Source of the DNA: Bordetella parapertussis
Lineage (GTDB): Bacteria > Pseudomonadota > Gammaproteobacteria > Burkholderiales > Burkholderiaceae_C
DNA length: 9,866 nucleotides
Direction of reading: 5' to 3'
Assembly: GCA_943328885.2 (NCBI GenBank)
Contig: CALQBT020000064.1
Coordinates: 1 to 9,866 of the forward strand
Shown here: positions 1 to 6,353 of the stretch, piece by piece
Layout: the number at the start of each line of letters is the position of its first letter
How positions within the stretch are numbered: position 1 is the stretch's first letter
Position numbers and translations under genes: made by a program
The notes under the pieces: model-generated
The model's input: only the letters and a program-made list of their open reading frames with translations
Database searches by the model: none
Told to the model about the DNA's origin: nothing

Positions 1-200
1 ACCGTACGGTGATCGAGGCGGACGCGCACATCGGCAGCAACTGCGTGCTGGTGGCGCCGCTGACGGTAGGCGCTGGCGGCACGGTGGGCGGCGGTAGCAC
101 GTTGACCAAGAGCACGCCGCCGGGGCAGTTGACGGTGGCGCGTGGCAAGCAGGTCTCGATCAGCGGTTGGACGCGGCCGGTCAAAGTGCGCAAAGCCTGA
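1..200 (+). CDS. glmU: GlmU, bifunctional UDP-GlcNAc pyrophosphorylase / glucosamine-1-phosphate N-acetyltransferase, 3' end only
   Basis: This is the C-terminal end of GlmU, the cytoplasmic enzyme that acetylates glucosamine-1-phosphate and then uridylylates it to UDP-GlcNAc for peptidoglycan and lipopolysaccharide. The first complete codon starts at base 3 and the stop TGA is at 198-200, so about 65 residues are visible. They show left-handed beta-helix hexapeptide periodicity ([27 protein letters not shown]), followed by the typical GlmU tail with R-x-KQ-x-x-I-x-GW-x-RPVK. The matching E. coli tail ends in a GW-x-RPVKKK-like stretch. The N-terminal uridyltransferase domain lies outside the window. 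The gene converges on the uracil-DNA glycosylase gene, with a 64-base gap between the two stops. Other LbH acetyltransferases are less likely because of the RPVK tail. Confidence 0.9.
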   Translation, partial: RTVIEADAHIGSNCVLVAPLTVGAGGTVGGGSTLTKSTPPGQLTVARGKQVSISGWTRPVKVRKA

Positions 201-222
201 GATCCCAGCCGGTCCTGCGCCC

Positions 223-264
223 AGCACAGGTCTGGTGCACAGCTGCGCGGGCAAGGCCTGTGCT
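223..264. terminator. Inverted repeat between convergent genes, possible bidirectional terminator
   Basis: Perfect 8-base arms, AGCACAGG at 223-230 and CCTGTGCT at 257-264, surround a 26-base centre that is itself GC-rich. It fills the short gap between the convergent stops of glmU (200) and the glycosylase gene (267-265), where a shared terminator would be expected. There is no run of T on either side, so it is not a classical intrinsic terminator. The assignment rests on position and symmetry only. Confidence 0.35.
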
Positions 265-1089
265 TCAGGCGTTCTTGCCGTCCAGACAGCTTGCCGCCAG
301 GCACAGGTCGTCCCAGGCTTTGGCTTTGTCGGCGGGTTGGCGCAGCAGGTAGGCCGGGTGGTAGGTGACGACCAGCGGCACGCCGCGCCAGCGGTGCAGA
401 CGGCCGCGTAGCTTGCCGATCGGCTCGTCGCTGCCGAGCAGCGAACGCACCGCGAAGGCGCCCATCGCCAGGATCACCCGGGGCTGCAGCAGCTCGACCT
501 GGCGCTGCAAAAACGGCTGGCAGGCGGCGAGCTCATCGGCCGTCGGGTTGCGGTTGCGCGGCGGCCGGCACTTCACGGTATTGGTGATGAACACCTGGTG
601 CGCCGGATCGGCGTCGTCGCGGCTCCATCCCAGCGCGCGCAGCATGCGGTCGAGCAGCTGACCCGAGTCGCCGACGAAGGGCTCGCCGCTGGCGTCTTCC
701 TGTTCGCCCGGGGCCTCGCCGACGACCAGGCATTGCGCGCGCAGGTTCCCGGCACCGAACACGGTCTGCTGCCGTCCGTCGCACAGTCCGCAGGCGCGAC
801 AGCTCTCGACCGCCGACTTCAGCGCCGGCCAGTCCATCGATGCGGTTGTGCCCGCCGGATCTGCGGCGGACCTGACCCTGTCAGTCATCGGATCTGCGCT
901 TGCACGGGCAACCGGCACGTCTGGCCGCCCCGGATGTCCCCGATTTTCTGGCGCAGGCGTGCGGGCAGGCTGGACAGCGGGCGCTGTTGGGCTCGCTTCT
1001 GTCACGCCCGCCCCGGCCGCCACGGGCGGCAGCCACAGCCGCAAGCCCATCTCGCGCAGCATGGCCCGTTGGGGCTCAGACCAGCGCAT
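265..1089 (-). CDS. Family-4 type uracil-DNA glycosylase (iron-sulfur)
   Basis: This enzyme removes uracil from DNA at the start of base-excision repair. With the start at 1089 it has 274 residues. A short N-terminal segment (RW-x-EPQRAMLREMG) is followed by a Pro/Ala-rich linker of roughly 65 residues, then the UDG domain from about residue 90. Visible motifs are GEAPGEQED at 124-132 (motif I of family 4) and HPAY at 244-247 (motif II). Cysteines at 97, 100, 174 and 190 match the Cys-x2-Cys ... Cys-x15-Cys pattern that holds the 4Fe-4S cluster in Thermus family-4 enzymes; C103 is an extra one. The start is uncertain: the frame stays open to 1242, and ATG codons lie at 1104, 1101 and 1089. 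I prefer 1089 because a G-rich stretch (GGGGGG) precedes it and homologues begin near the RW-x-E-x-QR segment. It overlaps the 3' end of rimI by 14 bases, suggesting coupling in a tsaB-rimI-udg unit. Confidence 0.9.
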   Translation of the reverse strand: MRWSEPQRAMLREMGLRLWLPPVAAGAGVTEASPTAPAVQPARTPAPENRGHPGRPDVPVARASADPMTDRVRSAADPAGTTASMDWPALKSAVESCRACGLCDGRQQTVFGAGNLRAQCLVVGEAPGEQEDASGEPFVGDSGQLLDRMLRALGWSRDDADPAHQVFITNTVKCRPPRNRNPTADELAACQPFLQRQVELLQPRVILAMGAFAVRSLLGSDEPIGKLRGRLHRWRGVPLVVTYHPAYLLRQPADKAKAWDDLCLAASCLDGKNA

Positions 1090-1606
1090 CCGGCCCCCCA
1101 TCATCGCCCGGGCGAGGGCCCGAGCCCTCTGCTTGCAAGCCCAGTCGCAGCACCAGCGCGTCCTCGCGCTGCGGGTGATCGGTTGGGTAGTAGCTGCGCC
1201 GGCAGCCGACCTCGACAAAACCGGCGCGCTGGTACAGCGCACGCGCTGCTAGGTTGCTCGGCCGCACCTCCAACCACAGCGCCTGGTCGCCGCGCAGGCG
1301 TGCCAGCGTTTGCAGCCGCTCGAGCATCGCCCTGGCATGGCCGGCGCGTTGGGCTTGCGGCGCGACGGTGAGGTTGAGCAAGTGGGTTTCCTCGACACCG
1401 GGCAGGGCGACGAAATAGCCCAGCAAGCGCCCGTCGCCATCGAGCCGCAGTTCGGCGGTGTAGGACGACGCCAGCGAGTCGATGAAGTTGCCGCGTGTCC
1501 AGGGATGGCTGTAGGCCCGCACCTCCAGCGCCAGAACGGCATCCAGATCGGCCACGGTCATGGGCCGATGCTCTGGCGCGGGTCGGGTGCGCGGCATGGC
1601 GCTCAC
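1076..1606 (-). CDS. rimI: RimI, GNAT-family ribosomal protein S18-alanine N-acetyltransferase
   Basis: RimI transfers acetyl from acetyl-CoA to the N-terminal alanine of ribosomal protein S18. The 176 residues form one GNAT domain: SHPWTRGNF at 33-41 is the RimI-type N-terminal signature, HLLNLTVAPQAQRAGHA at 75-91 is the core strand and acetyl-CoA pyrophosphate loop (Q-x-x-G-x-A form), and LEVRPSN plus ALYQRAGF follow. E113 and Y125 have the same spacing as the catalytic Glu103 and Tyr115 of E. coli RimI, and RRSYYP resembles the RR-x-YYP of the E. coli protein. The C-terminal tail after about residue 158 (Gly/Pro/Asp-rich) is longer than in E. coli and probably disordered. The start is GTG, with the four bases GTGA shared with the tsaB stop; an ATG at 1597 is an alternative that would remove three residues. 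The tsaB-rimI adjacency strongly supports the name. Confidence 0.9.
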   Translation of the reverse strand: MSAMPRTRPAPEHRPMTVADLDAVLALEVRAYSHPWTRGNFIDSLASSYTAELRLDGDGRLLGYFVALPGVEETHLLNLTVAPQAQRAGHARAMLERLQTLARLRGDQALWLEVRPSNLAARALYQRAGFVEVGCRRSYYPTDHPQREDALVLRLGLQAEGSGPRPGDDGGPDALV

Positions 1607-2361
1607 GCCGGACCTGCCGCGGCCGGCACCGCTGGGCGCAGGACCTGGCGTTCGGCAGTGGTCAGCGCCACCTTGTCGCGCAGATAGAGCGGCAGCGCCC
1701 GGTCAGCGTCGATGCCGCGGCCTTGGCCCCAGGCCAGCCGCGCCAGCTGCAGCAAGGCCGCCGCACGGTTGCGGGTCTGAGGCCAGCATTCAGCATCGCG
1801 CCAGGGTAGCCGCTCGGCAAAAGCAGAGATGGCGCTGCCGGCCACGCGCGCTGGCGGTTCGGCGAGCCATGCTGCGGCCAGCGCCGGCAGCGTCCACAAC
1901 TGCGGCGCCACCCGGGTTTGCCAGTGGCGGCCGTCGTGGTGGTAGCTGGCGGCATAGACCTCGTCCATCCGAGCGTCCATCGCGACCCACCAGTCCCCCG
2001 TCCCACTTGAATCTTTCAGATGAGATCTGACCTCGGCCGCCTGCGCTCTCGCATCCTCGGCGACGATCAGCAGGCTGTCGATGGGCAGCACCGGGGTGTT
2101 GTCGACCAGGGCCAGCCCCTGGGCCACCGCACAAGCCGTGCGCAGTCCGGTGAATGCCCCTGGCCCCTGGCCGAAAGCGATCGCCTGCACCTGGTTCAGC
2201 CTCACACCGCCCTCAGCCAGCACGCCCAGCAACAGCGGGATCAACCGGGCCGAAGCAAGCGCTCCGCCGCGCTCGTTGGCCAGGAATTCGCCGGCCGGGC
2301 TCAGCAGCGCGACGGCCATCAGGTCGGTCGAGGTGTCTAAGGCGAGCAAGCAGGGCGACAT
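1603..2361 (-). CDS. tsaB: TsaB, subunit of the tRNA t6A37 threonylcarbamoyltransferase complex
   Basis: TsaB is the non-catalytic ASKHA-fold scaffold that, with TsaD and TsaE, transfers the threonylcarbamoyl group onto A37 of tRNAs reading ANN codons. The 252-residue product starts with LLALDTST (strand and phosphate-1-like loop, residues 5-12) and has GQGPGAFTGLRT at 64-75, the hallmark of the TsaB/TsaD family, followed by AQGLA. WWVAMDARMDEVYAA in the middle is the TsaB-specific D-A-R-x-x-E-V-Y segment. The His ligands that mark catalytic TsaD are absent, as expected for TsaB. The ATG at 2361 directly precedes the conserved N-terminus, but no clear Shine-Dalgarno sequence is seen before it. 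The stop overlaps the rimI start by four bases. A short Ser/Lys-rich stretch around residues 111-121 sits in DNA that is noticeably less GC-rich than its surroundings. Confidence 0.93.
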   Translation of the reverse strand: MSPCLLALDTSTDLMAVALLSPAGEFLANERGGALASARLIPLLLGVLAEGGVRLNQVQAIAFGQGPGAFTGLRTACAVAQGLALVDNTPVLPIDSLLIVAEDARAQAAEVRSHLKDSSGTGDWWVAMDARMDEVYAASYHHDGRHWQTRVAPQLWTLPALAAAWLAEPPARVAGSAISAFAERLPWRDAECWPQTRNRAAALLQLARLAWGQGRGIDADRALPLYLRDKVALTTAERQVLRPAVPAAAGPA

Positions 2362-2372
2362 GGCGGGCGCAG

Positions 2373-2378
2373 AGTGTA
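2373..2378 (-). promoter_or_regulatory. Possible -10 element ahead of tsaB
   Basis: On the minus strand TACACT lies 11 bases before the tsaB ATG. It matches four of six positions of the sigma-70 -10 consensus, but no convincing -35 box is found 16-18 bases upstream. If it is used, the tsaB leader would be only a few bases long, which would fit the lack of a Shine-Dalgarno sequence. Weak evidence. Confidence 0.25.
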
Positions 2379-2392
2379 GCGGCCTATCCAGC

Positions 2393-2420
2393 GGGCCTGG
2401 TGGTGGCGCGTTTCAGGCCC
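2393..2420. repeat. Inverted repeat in the gap between the SGNH lipoprotein gene and tsaB
   Basis: Perfect 7-base arms GGGCCTG (2393-2399) and CAGGCCC (2414-2420) flank a 14-base loop. It lies 90 bases downstream of the lipoprotein stop and 32 bases upstream of the tsaB ATG, in the only gap above 140 bases in the minus-strand block. It could form a transcript hairpin that ends the upstream message or lies ahead of the tsaB promoter. No U-tract follows, so it is not called a terminator. Confidence 0.4.
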
Positions 2421-2509
2421 TGCCTTCGCGCTTCAAATCTGGCGGCGCTGTCTCTGCGGTGGTGTCAGCGAGTGCTCACGCAGGCAGTCCGGGCCGCGCA
2501 CCCCGAGGC

Positions 2510-3517
2510 TCAAAACGGATTGCCGCGGGCGCGGGTGGTCGCCTGCGCGCCGATTTGGCTGTGCGCATTCGGCCCGAGGTGGCGGTCGCTGGCCCACAGG
2601 TGGCTGGTCGACGACGCGCCGGCCACCAGCGTGGTGGTGTCGCAAGCCCGCACCGCAGTGGCCACGGCTGTACCCGTGCCGCCAACCGGTGTCGTGACGC
2701 AGGCTGCCACGTTGGTGACCGCTGGTGCGGTCAGGAAGGAGGCAGGGTTCTTGGCCATTGCGGCAACGAGGTCATCGGCCAGCACCAGACCGTAGTTGCG
2801 CCCGTCGTAGGTGTTTGAATCGATCTGGGTGCGCAGGTAGGCGTTGAACTGGTAGGTTAGCTGGCTCAGCAGCGCAGAGGCGCCGGGGTCGCTCAGGTTG
2901 GCACGCACCGCGTACGGGCTGCTGCTCAGGTCGGGCACGGTGAACACGATTGCACGGGCCCCGGTGCGCAGGATGGCATTGACCTGGACCGCCGCGAGAG
3001 TCCCGCGCCGCTTCGCTTCGGCCAAGGCATCGGCCGGCGCCAGCCCGCTCTGGGTGCGTTCGTAGAGCGCGATGATGTCGTTGCTGCCTATCATCACCGT
3101 CACCATGTCGGTGGCGTTCAGGTCGCCCTGGCTGGCCAGTTGCTGGGCCAGGCCGGTGCTCGCATCGTCGACCGTGGCCAGGCGCTGGGCGCGGATAAAG
3201 GCCTTGGGCAAGTCGCCATTGGGGTTGCATTGCTCGAAGACCAGCCCGTACAGGCTGGCCAGACTCTGCACAAAGCTCGGTAGCGCCAGGCATTTTCCGG
3301 TGCTGGCGCGGCGGTCATTGACCGTGAACTTGAAGCCGTCGCCGTTGCCGTCGTTTTCGATCATGCTGTTCTCGTCGCCGAACACGATCAACCGTGCCGG
3401 CACGAAGGATTGCACTTGCGAGGTGCCGCCACCGCAGGCGGCCAGCAGCGCCGCGCACAGCATCATCGGTGCCAGCAGGGTCGTGCCGAGGCGGCGCAGA
3501 TCACGAAAAGGAGTCAT
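2510..3517 (-). CDS. SGNH/GDSL-like lipoprotein with altered block I
   Basis: Probable exported lipoprotein of the SGNH hydrolase fold (esterase/lipase superfamily), 335 residues. Residues 1-28 form a lipoprotein signal: basic MTPFRDLRR, a hydrophobic stretch, and LLAAC with the lipidated Cys at 28, followed by GGG. The SGNH blocks then appear in order: block I as VFGDENS at 45-51, block III as IGSNDI at 143-148, and block V as SDRHLGP at 310-316 with His313 and Asp311. In canonical proteins block I reads GDSL with the third residue as nucleophile; here that residue is Glu49, and the Asp normally three before the His is Ser310. Activity is therefore uncertain. The frame is open up to 3607, but the ATG at 3517 is chosen because it places the signal peptide at the N-terminus. 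It follows sua5 by 44 bases and may be co-transcribed; substrate unknown. Confidence 0.8.
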   Translation of the reverse strand: MTPFRDLRRLGTTLLAPMMLCAALLAACGGGTSQVQSFVPARLIVFGDENSMIENDGNGDGFKFTVNDRRASTGKCLALPSFVQSLASLYGLVFEQCNPNGDLPKAFIRAQRLATVDDASTGLAQQLASQGDLNATDMVTVMIGSNDIIALYERTQSGLAPADALAEAKRRGTLAAVQVNAILRTGARAIVFTVPDLSSSPYAVRANLSDPGASALLSQLTYQFNAYLRTQIDSNTYDGRNYGLVLADDLVAAMAKNPASFLTAPAVTNVAACVTTPVGGTGTAVATAVRACDTTTLVAGASSTSHLWASDRHLGPNAHSQIGAQATTRARGNPF

Positions 3518-3546
3518 CGGGTTTCCATCATTCACACATTGCGCCT

Positions 3547-3560
3547 GCACCAGTTGGTGC
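3547..3560. repeat. Short inverted repeat just after the sua5 stop
   Basis: The arms GCACCA and TGGTGC are separated by two bases, giving in practice a 5-base-pair stem with a 4-base loop. It begins two bases past the sua5 TGA (3564-3562) and lies within the 44-base gap before the lipoprotein start. There is no T-run, so it could be a weak attenuating hairpin, an mRNA end stabiliser or chance. Confidence 0.35.
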
Positions 3561-3561
3561 C

Positions 3562-4536
3562 TCAAGAGGCGGCCGCCCGCCGCAGTCGGTCCATCACGCC
3601 TTCCCATACGGGCTCGTCGCTTGCTTGCTCGACCCAGATCTCGGCCACGCCCTCGGCATCCAGCTGACGCAGCACGGCAAACAACTCATGCGCGACCTCT
3701 GCGGGTTCGTCAGGCATGCGTCGCATCCCGGGGAGGAGCCCGAGACGCTGGCGGGAATATACCGCCACGCCGGCTGGCAGCCGCTCGCGCTCGGCCAGCG
3801 CAGCGGCCAAGGCCTGGCCAGACCAGAGCCGGACTCTTGCCCTCGGCGCGTAGTGCGAGGCCAGGGTACCGCTGGCGCGAGGCGCGTGGACATCGGGTTC
3901 GCGCAGCGGCTCACCCAGCACGGCTTCGAGTTCGGCGCGCGTCAGCACGCCCGGGCGCAGCAGCACGGGGTGGCCGCGGCTGAGGTCAATGATGGTCGAC
4001 TCGATGCCCAGCGCGCAGTCGCCACCGTCCAGCACCCAGAGCTCGGATCCGAACTCCTGCACCACATGGGCCGCGCGGGGCGGGCTGACGCGGCCGAAGC
4101 GGTTGGCACTGGGCCCGGCCACGCCAGCCACGCCCAGCGCAGCCGCCTCGCGCAGCAGCGCCAGCGCCACCGGGTGGGCGGGGCAGCGCAGGCCGATGCT
4201 GGACTGGCCGCCGGCGGCGCTGGCGGCGATGCCCTCAGCGCGCGGCACGATGATGGTGACCGGACCGGGCCAGAAGGCCTGCGCCAGGCGATGCGCGGCC
4301 TCGGGCAGCAAGGCGGCAAATTTGGCAGCTTGCGCCAGGTCGCTGACATGGACGATCAAGGGGTGGTCCGCAGGTCGGCCCTTGGCTTTGAAGATGCCGA
4401 GCACGGCCAAGTCGCTGTCGGCTCGTGCCCACAAGCCGTAGACGGGTTCGGTGGGAAAGGCCACCAGCCCGCCTTCGGCCAGACGGCGGGCGGCAGCTGC
4501 CAGCGCACCGGGGTCATCGCCGCGCAGCAAGCCCAT
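3562..4536 (-). CDS. Sua5/YrdC/YciO-type L-threonylcarbamoyladenylate synthase
   Basis: This enzyme makes threonylcarbamoyl-AMP from threonine, bicarbonate and ATP, the first step of t6A synthesis on tRNA; TsaB, encoded downstream, acts in the second. The 324 residues have the two-domain Sua5 layout. The YrdC catalytic domain covers about 10-200, with FPTEPVYGL at 27-35, KAKGR at 50-54, WPGPVT at 89-94, GPSANRFG at 141-148 and GIESTIIDL at 177-185. The linker ASHYAP at 226-231 leads into a C-terminal Rossmann-like Sua5 domain. E. coli TsaC has only the first domain, so Sua5 is the better name. In the substrate-binding loop the usual TETVYGLGADA reads TEPVYGLWARA, an unusual Gly-to-Trp and Asp-to-Arg change. 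The ATG at 4536 shares one base with the purK stop (TGATG); a TTG at 4557 would add seven residues but is less likely. Confidence 0.93.
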   Translation of the reverse strand: MGLLRGDDPGALAAAARRLAEGGLVAFPTEPVYGLWARADSDLAVLGIFKAKGRPADHPLIVHVSDLAQAAKFAALLPEAAHRLAQAFWPGPVTIIVPRAEGIAASAAGGQSSIGLRCPAHPVALALLREAAALGVAGVAGPSANRFGRVSPPRAAHVVQEFGSELWVLDGGDCALGIESTIIDLSRGHPVLLRPGVLTRAELEAVLGEPLREPDVHAPRASGTLASHYAPRARVRLWSGQALAAALAERERLPAGVAVYSRQRLGLLPGMRRMPDEPAEVAHELFAVLRQLDAEGVAEIWVEQASDEPVWEGVMDRLRRAAAS

Positions 4537-5714
4537 CAGCTTCTGGCCGTCGGCCAAGCCTGCAGGCCCAGCATTGACGCTGCTAGCAAGGCGGTGGCCT
4601 CAGCGCTCGCAGCGTCGGCGGCCGTGACGGTCAGGTGGCCCATCTTGCGGCCTGGTCTGGCGCTGGCCTTGCCGTAGAGGTGCAGGTGAACCCCCGGCAG
4701 CGTCAGCAACCGGTCCCAGGGCGGGATCTTTTCGACGCCGTCAGCGTCAAACCAGAGGTCGCCGAGCAGGTTGAGCATCACCGCAGCCGAATGCTGGCGC
4801 GGTGCGGTCAAGGGCAGGCCGGTGAGGGCGCGCACCTGCAGTTCGAACTGGCTGAGGTCGCTGCCGTCGATCGACCAGTGGCCCGAGTTGTGCGGCCTGG
4901 GCGCCATCTCGTTGGCCACCAGGCTGCCATCATCGAGCACGAAGAACTCAACGCACAGCACGCCGACGTAATCCATCGCCTCGGCCAGCGCCGCGGCGGC
5001 CTGGCTGGCCTGGGATTGCTGCGCCGATGTGGCGTCGGGCGCGGGCACCCGGGTGACCGCCAGAATGCCTTCGCGGTGCAGGTTTTGCTGCACCGGCAGT
5101 TGGACTGTCTGGCCGGTCGCGCTGCGCGCGACGACCACGCTCAACTCCAGCTTCAGTGGCAGCAGTTTTTCCAGCACACAGGGCAGCTGACCGAGTGCGT
5201 CCCAGGCCAGAGCCAGCGCTGCGCGGTCGGCCACCCGCCGCTGGCCTTTGCCGTCGTAGCCCAGCCTGGCGGTCTTGAGGATGCCGGGCAGCAAGTCATC
5301 GCCCACCGCCGCCAGTCGCTCCGGCGTGTCGATCAAGGCATGGGGCGCGCAGGGCACACCGCAGCGCCGGAACCAGGCCTTCTCGGCCGAGCGGTCCTGG
5401 CATACCGCGACGCCGTCGGCCGCAGGCGCCACCCGCCGGTAAGCGCCCAGCGTGACGAGCGCGCCGGCCGGCACGTTCTCGAACTCGGTGGTGATCGCCT
5501 CGCAGCGCTGCATCAGCTGTGCCAGCCCTTGTTCATCGAGGTAATCGGTGGCGATGTGGTAGTGCGCCACCAGCCCTGCCGGCGAGGTCGGATCGGGGTC
5601 GAGCACTGCGGTGAAGTAGCCCATGGACTGCGCGGCTTGCACAAACATGCGTCCGAGTTGACCGCCGCCCATCACACCCAGCGTCGCGCCGGGAAGTATT
5701 GTTTTTGAAGTCAT
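4536..5714 (-). CDS. purK: PurK, N5-carboxyaminoimidazole ribonucleotide synthase
   Basis: PurK uses ATP and bicarbonate to carboxylate 5-aminoimidazole ribonucleotide (AIR) to N5-CAIR in de novo purine synthesis; PurE then isomerises it. The 392-residue protein is an ATP-grasp enzyme: the N-terminal preATP-grasp motif [11 protein letters not shown] at 13-23, TEFENVP at 76-82, [14 protein letters not shown] at 145-158 (ATP-binding), [12 protein letters not shown] at 182-193, and [14 protein letters not shown] at 268-281, a PurK signature near the metal and ATP site. Length is close to the family norm (about 355-400). The ATG at 5714 overlaps the purE stop in ATGA, and the stop overlaps the sua5 start in TGATG, so all three genes are probably translationally coupled. 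The frame is open upstream to 6107, but that part lies inside purE and shows no PurK homology. Confidence 0.96.
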   Translation of the reverse strand: MTSKTILPGATLGVMGGGQLGRMFVQAAQSMGYFTAVLDPDPTSPAGLVAHYHIATDYLDEQGLAQLMQRCEAITTEFENVPAGALVTLGAYRRVAPAADGVAVCQDRSAEKAWFRRCGVPCAPHALIDTPERLAAVGDDLLPGILKTARLGYDGKGQRRVADRAALALAWDALGQLPCVLEKLLPLKLELSVVVARSATGQTVQLPVQQNLHREGILAVTRVPAPDATSAQQSQASQAAAALAEAMDYVGVLCVEFFVLDDGSLVANEMAPRPHNSGHWSIDGSDLSQFELQVRALTGLPLTAPRQHSAAVMLNLLGDLWFDADGVEKIPPWDRLLTLPGVHLHLYGKASARPGRKMGHLTVTAADAASAEATALLAASMLGLQAWPTARS

Positions 5715-6229
5715 GGGGGGCTCAGGTCGGCTGTCATGGCTTGTGCACCGGCGGTCTGGCGGGCGCGGAAGGCGTCGAGCTTGGCCAGCAGTGCGGCGTC
5801 GCCGCTGGCGAGCATCGCCACCGCGAACAAGGCCGCATTGGCCGCCCCGGCAGTGCCGATGGCGAAAGTGGCCACCGGGATGCCCTTGGGCATCTGGACG
5901 ATCGAGTGCAAGGAGTCGACCCCGGCCAGGTGCTTGCTCGCCACCGGCACGCCCAACACCGGCACGGTGGTCTTGGCTGCGAGCATGCCTGGCAAGTGGG
6001 CCGCGCCGCCAGCGCCGGCGATGATCGCACGCAGGCCGCGGCCCGCGGCGGCTTCGGCATAGGCGAACATCTGGTCTGGCATGCGGTGCGCCGAAACCAC
6101 CCTGCACTCATGGGACACGCCAAACTCGGCGAGAATCTGCGCCGCATGGCGCATGGTTTCCCAATCACTGGATGAGCCCATCAACACGCCGACCAGGGCT
6201 TTGACGTTGTATTCCGTGCTGTTTTCCAC
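5711..6229 (-). CDS. purE: PurE, N5-CAIR mutase (class I)
   Basis: PurE converts N5-CAIR to CAIR in purine synthesis and works directly after PurK, encoded next to it. From the GTG at 6229 the product has 172 residues, close to the usual 160-180. Signatures are [12 protein letters not shown] at 15-26, VVSAHRMPD at 44-52 with the catalytic His48, [12 protein letters not shown] at 71-82, and [22 protein letters not shown] at 93-114, all of the class I form that needs PurK. No ATG occurs before the conserved core, so the start must be non-ATG: GTG at 6229 or TTG at 6238, the latter with GGAG eight bases upstream. The choice between them is open. The frame continues to an ATG at 6460, but that reads antisense through the divergent ybbN gene and upstream of the putative promoter, so it is not used. 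Confidence 0.93.
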   Translation of the reverse strand: MENSTEYNVKALVGVLMGSSSDWETMRHAAQILAEFGVSHECRVVSAHRMPDQMFAYAEAAAGRGLRAIIAGAGGAAHLPGMLAAKTTVPVLGVPVASKHLAGVDSLHSIVQMPKGIPVATFAIGTAGAANAALFAVAMLASGDAALLAKLDAFRARQTAGAQAMTADLSPP

Positions 6230-6270
6230 ATCAGGCAAGGCCAAAGCTCCGGCGGGTCTGCGAGCATTGA

Positions 6271-6298
6271 ATTGTAGGCGGCCGCCTCTATCTGCCAG
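6271..6298 (-). promoter_or_regulatory. Candidate sigma-70 promoter for purE-purK-sua5
   Basis: On the minus strand CTGGCA (6298-6293, four of six matches to TTGACA) and TACAAT (6276-6271, five of six matches to TATAAT) are separated by 16 bases. The predicted start site would be roughly 30-40 bases ahead of the purE GTG, a normal leader length. A 12-base perfect palindrome, AGGCGGCCGCCT at 6276-6287, covers most of the spacer and could be an operator. The pair is predicted by eye. Confidence 0.5.
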
Positions 6299-6353
6299 TG
6301 CCTGTCCTTTGTCTTCCGATCCTTGACCCTCACACGAGCCTGCTGCCCACACC

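Noticed and set aside
2081..2818. Plus-strand open frame (245 codons) crossing the tsaB-lipoprotein gap
   Set aside because: It overlaps two confident minus-strand genes, and its low-complexity residue make-up has no family resemblance.
3518..3566. Possible promoter for the lipoprotein gene (TTGAGG near the sua5 stop)
   Set aside because: There is no acceptable -10 hexamer at 16-18 bases, so co-transcription with sua5 is the simpler reading.
3518..3607. N-terminal extension of the SGNH lipoprotein to an upstream ATG
   Set aside because: It would bury the lipoprotein signal peptide 30 residues inside the protein and overlap the end of sua5.
3394..4677. Long plus-strand open frame (427 codons) antisense to sua5 and the lipoprotein gene
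   Set aside because: It is opposite genes with clear family motifs, is rich in Arg, Gly, Gln and Ala, and has no recognisable motif. Such frames are a by-product of high-GC codon bias.
4635..5708. Plus-strand open frame (357 codons) antisense to purK
   Set aside because: It is a mirror of purK codon bias, with no start signal and no domain signature.
5714..6107. N-terminal extension of purK to an upstream ATG
   Set aside because: The extra residues are Arg/His-rich out-of-frame translation of purE; the ATG at 5714 sits at an ATGA junction and right before the conserved motif.
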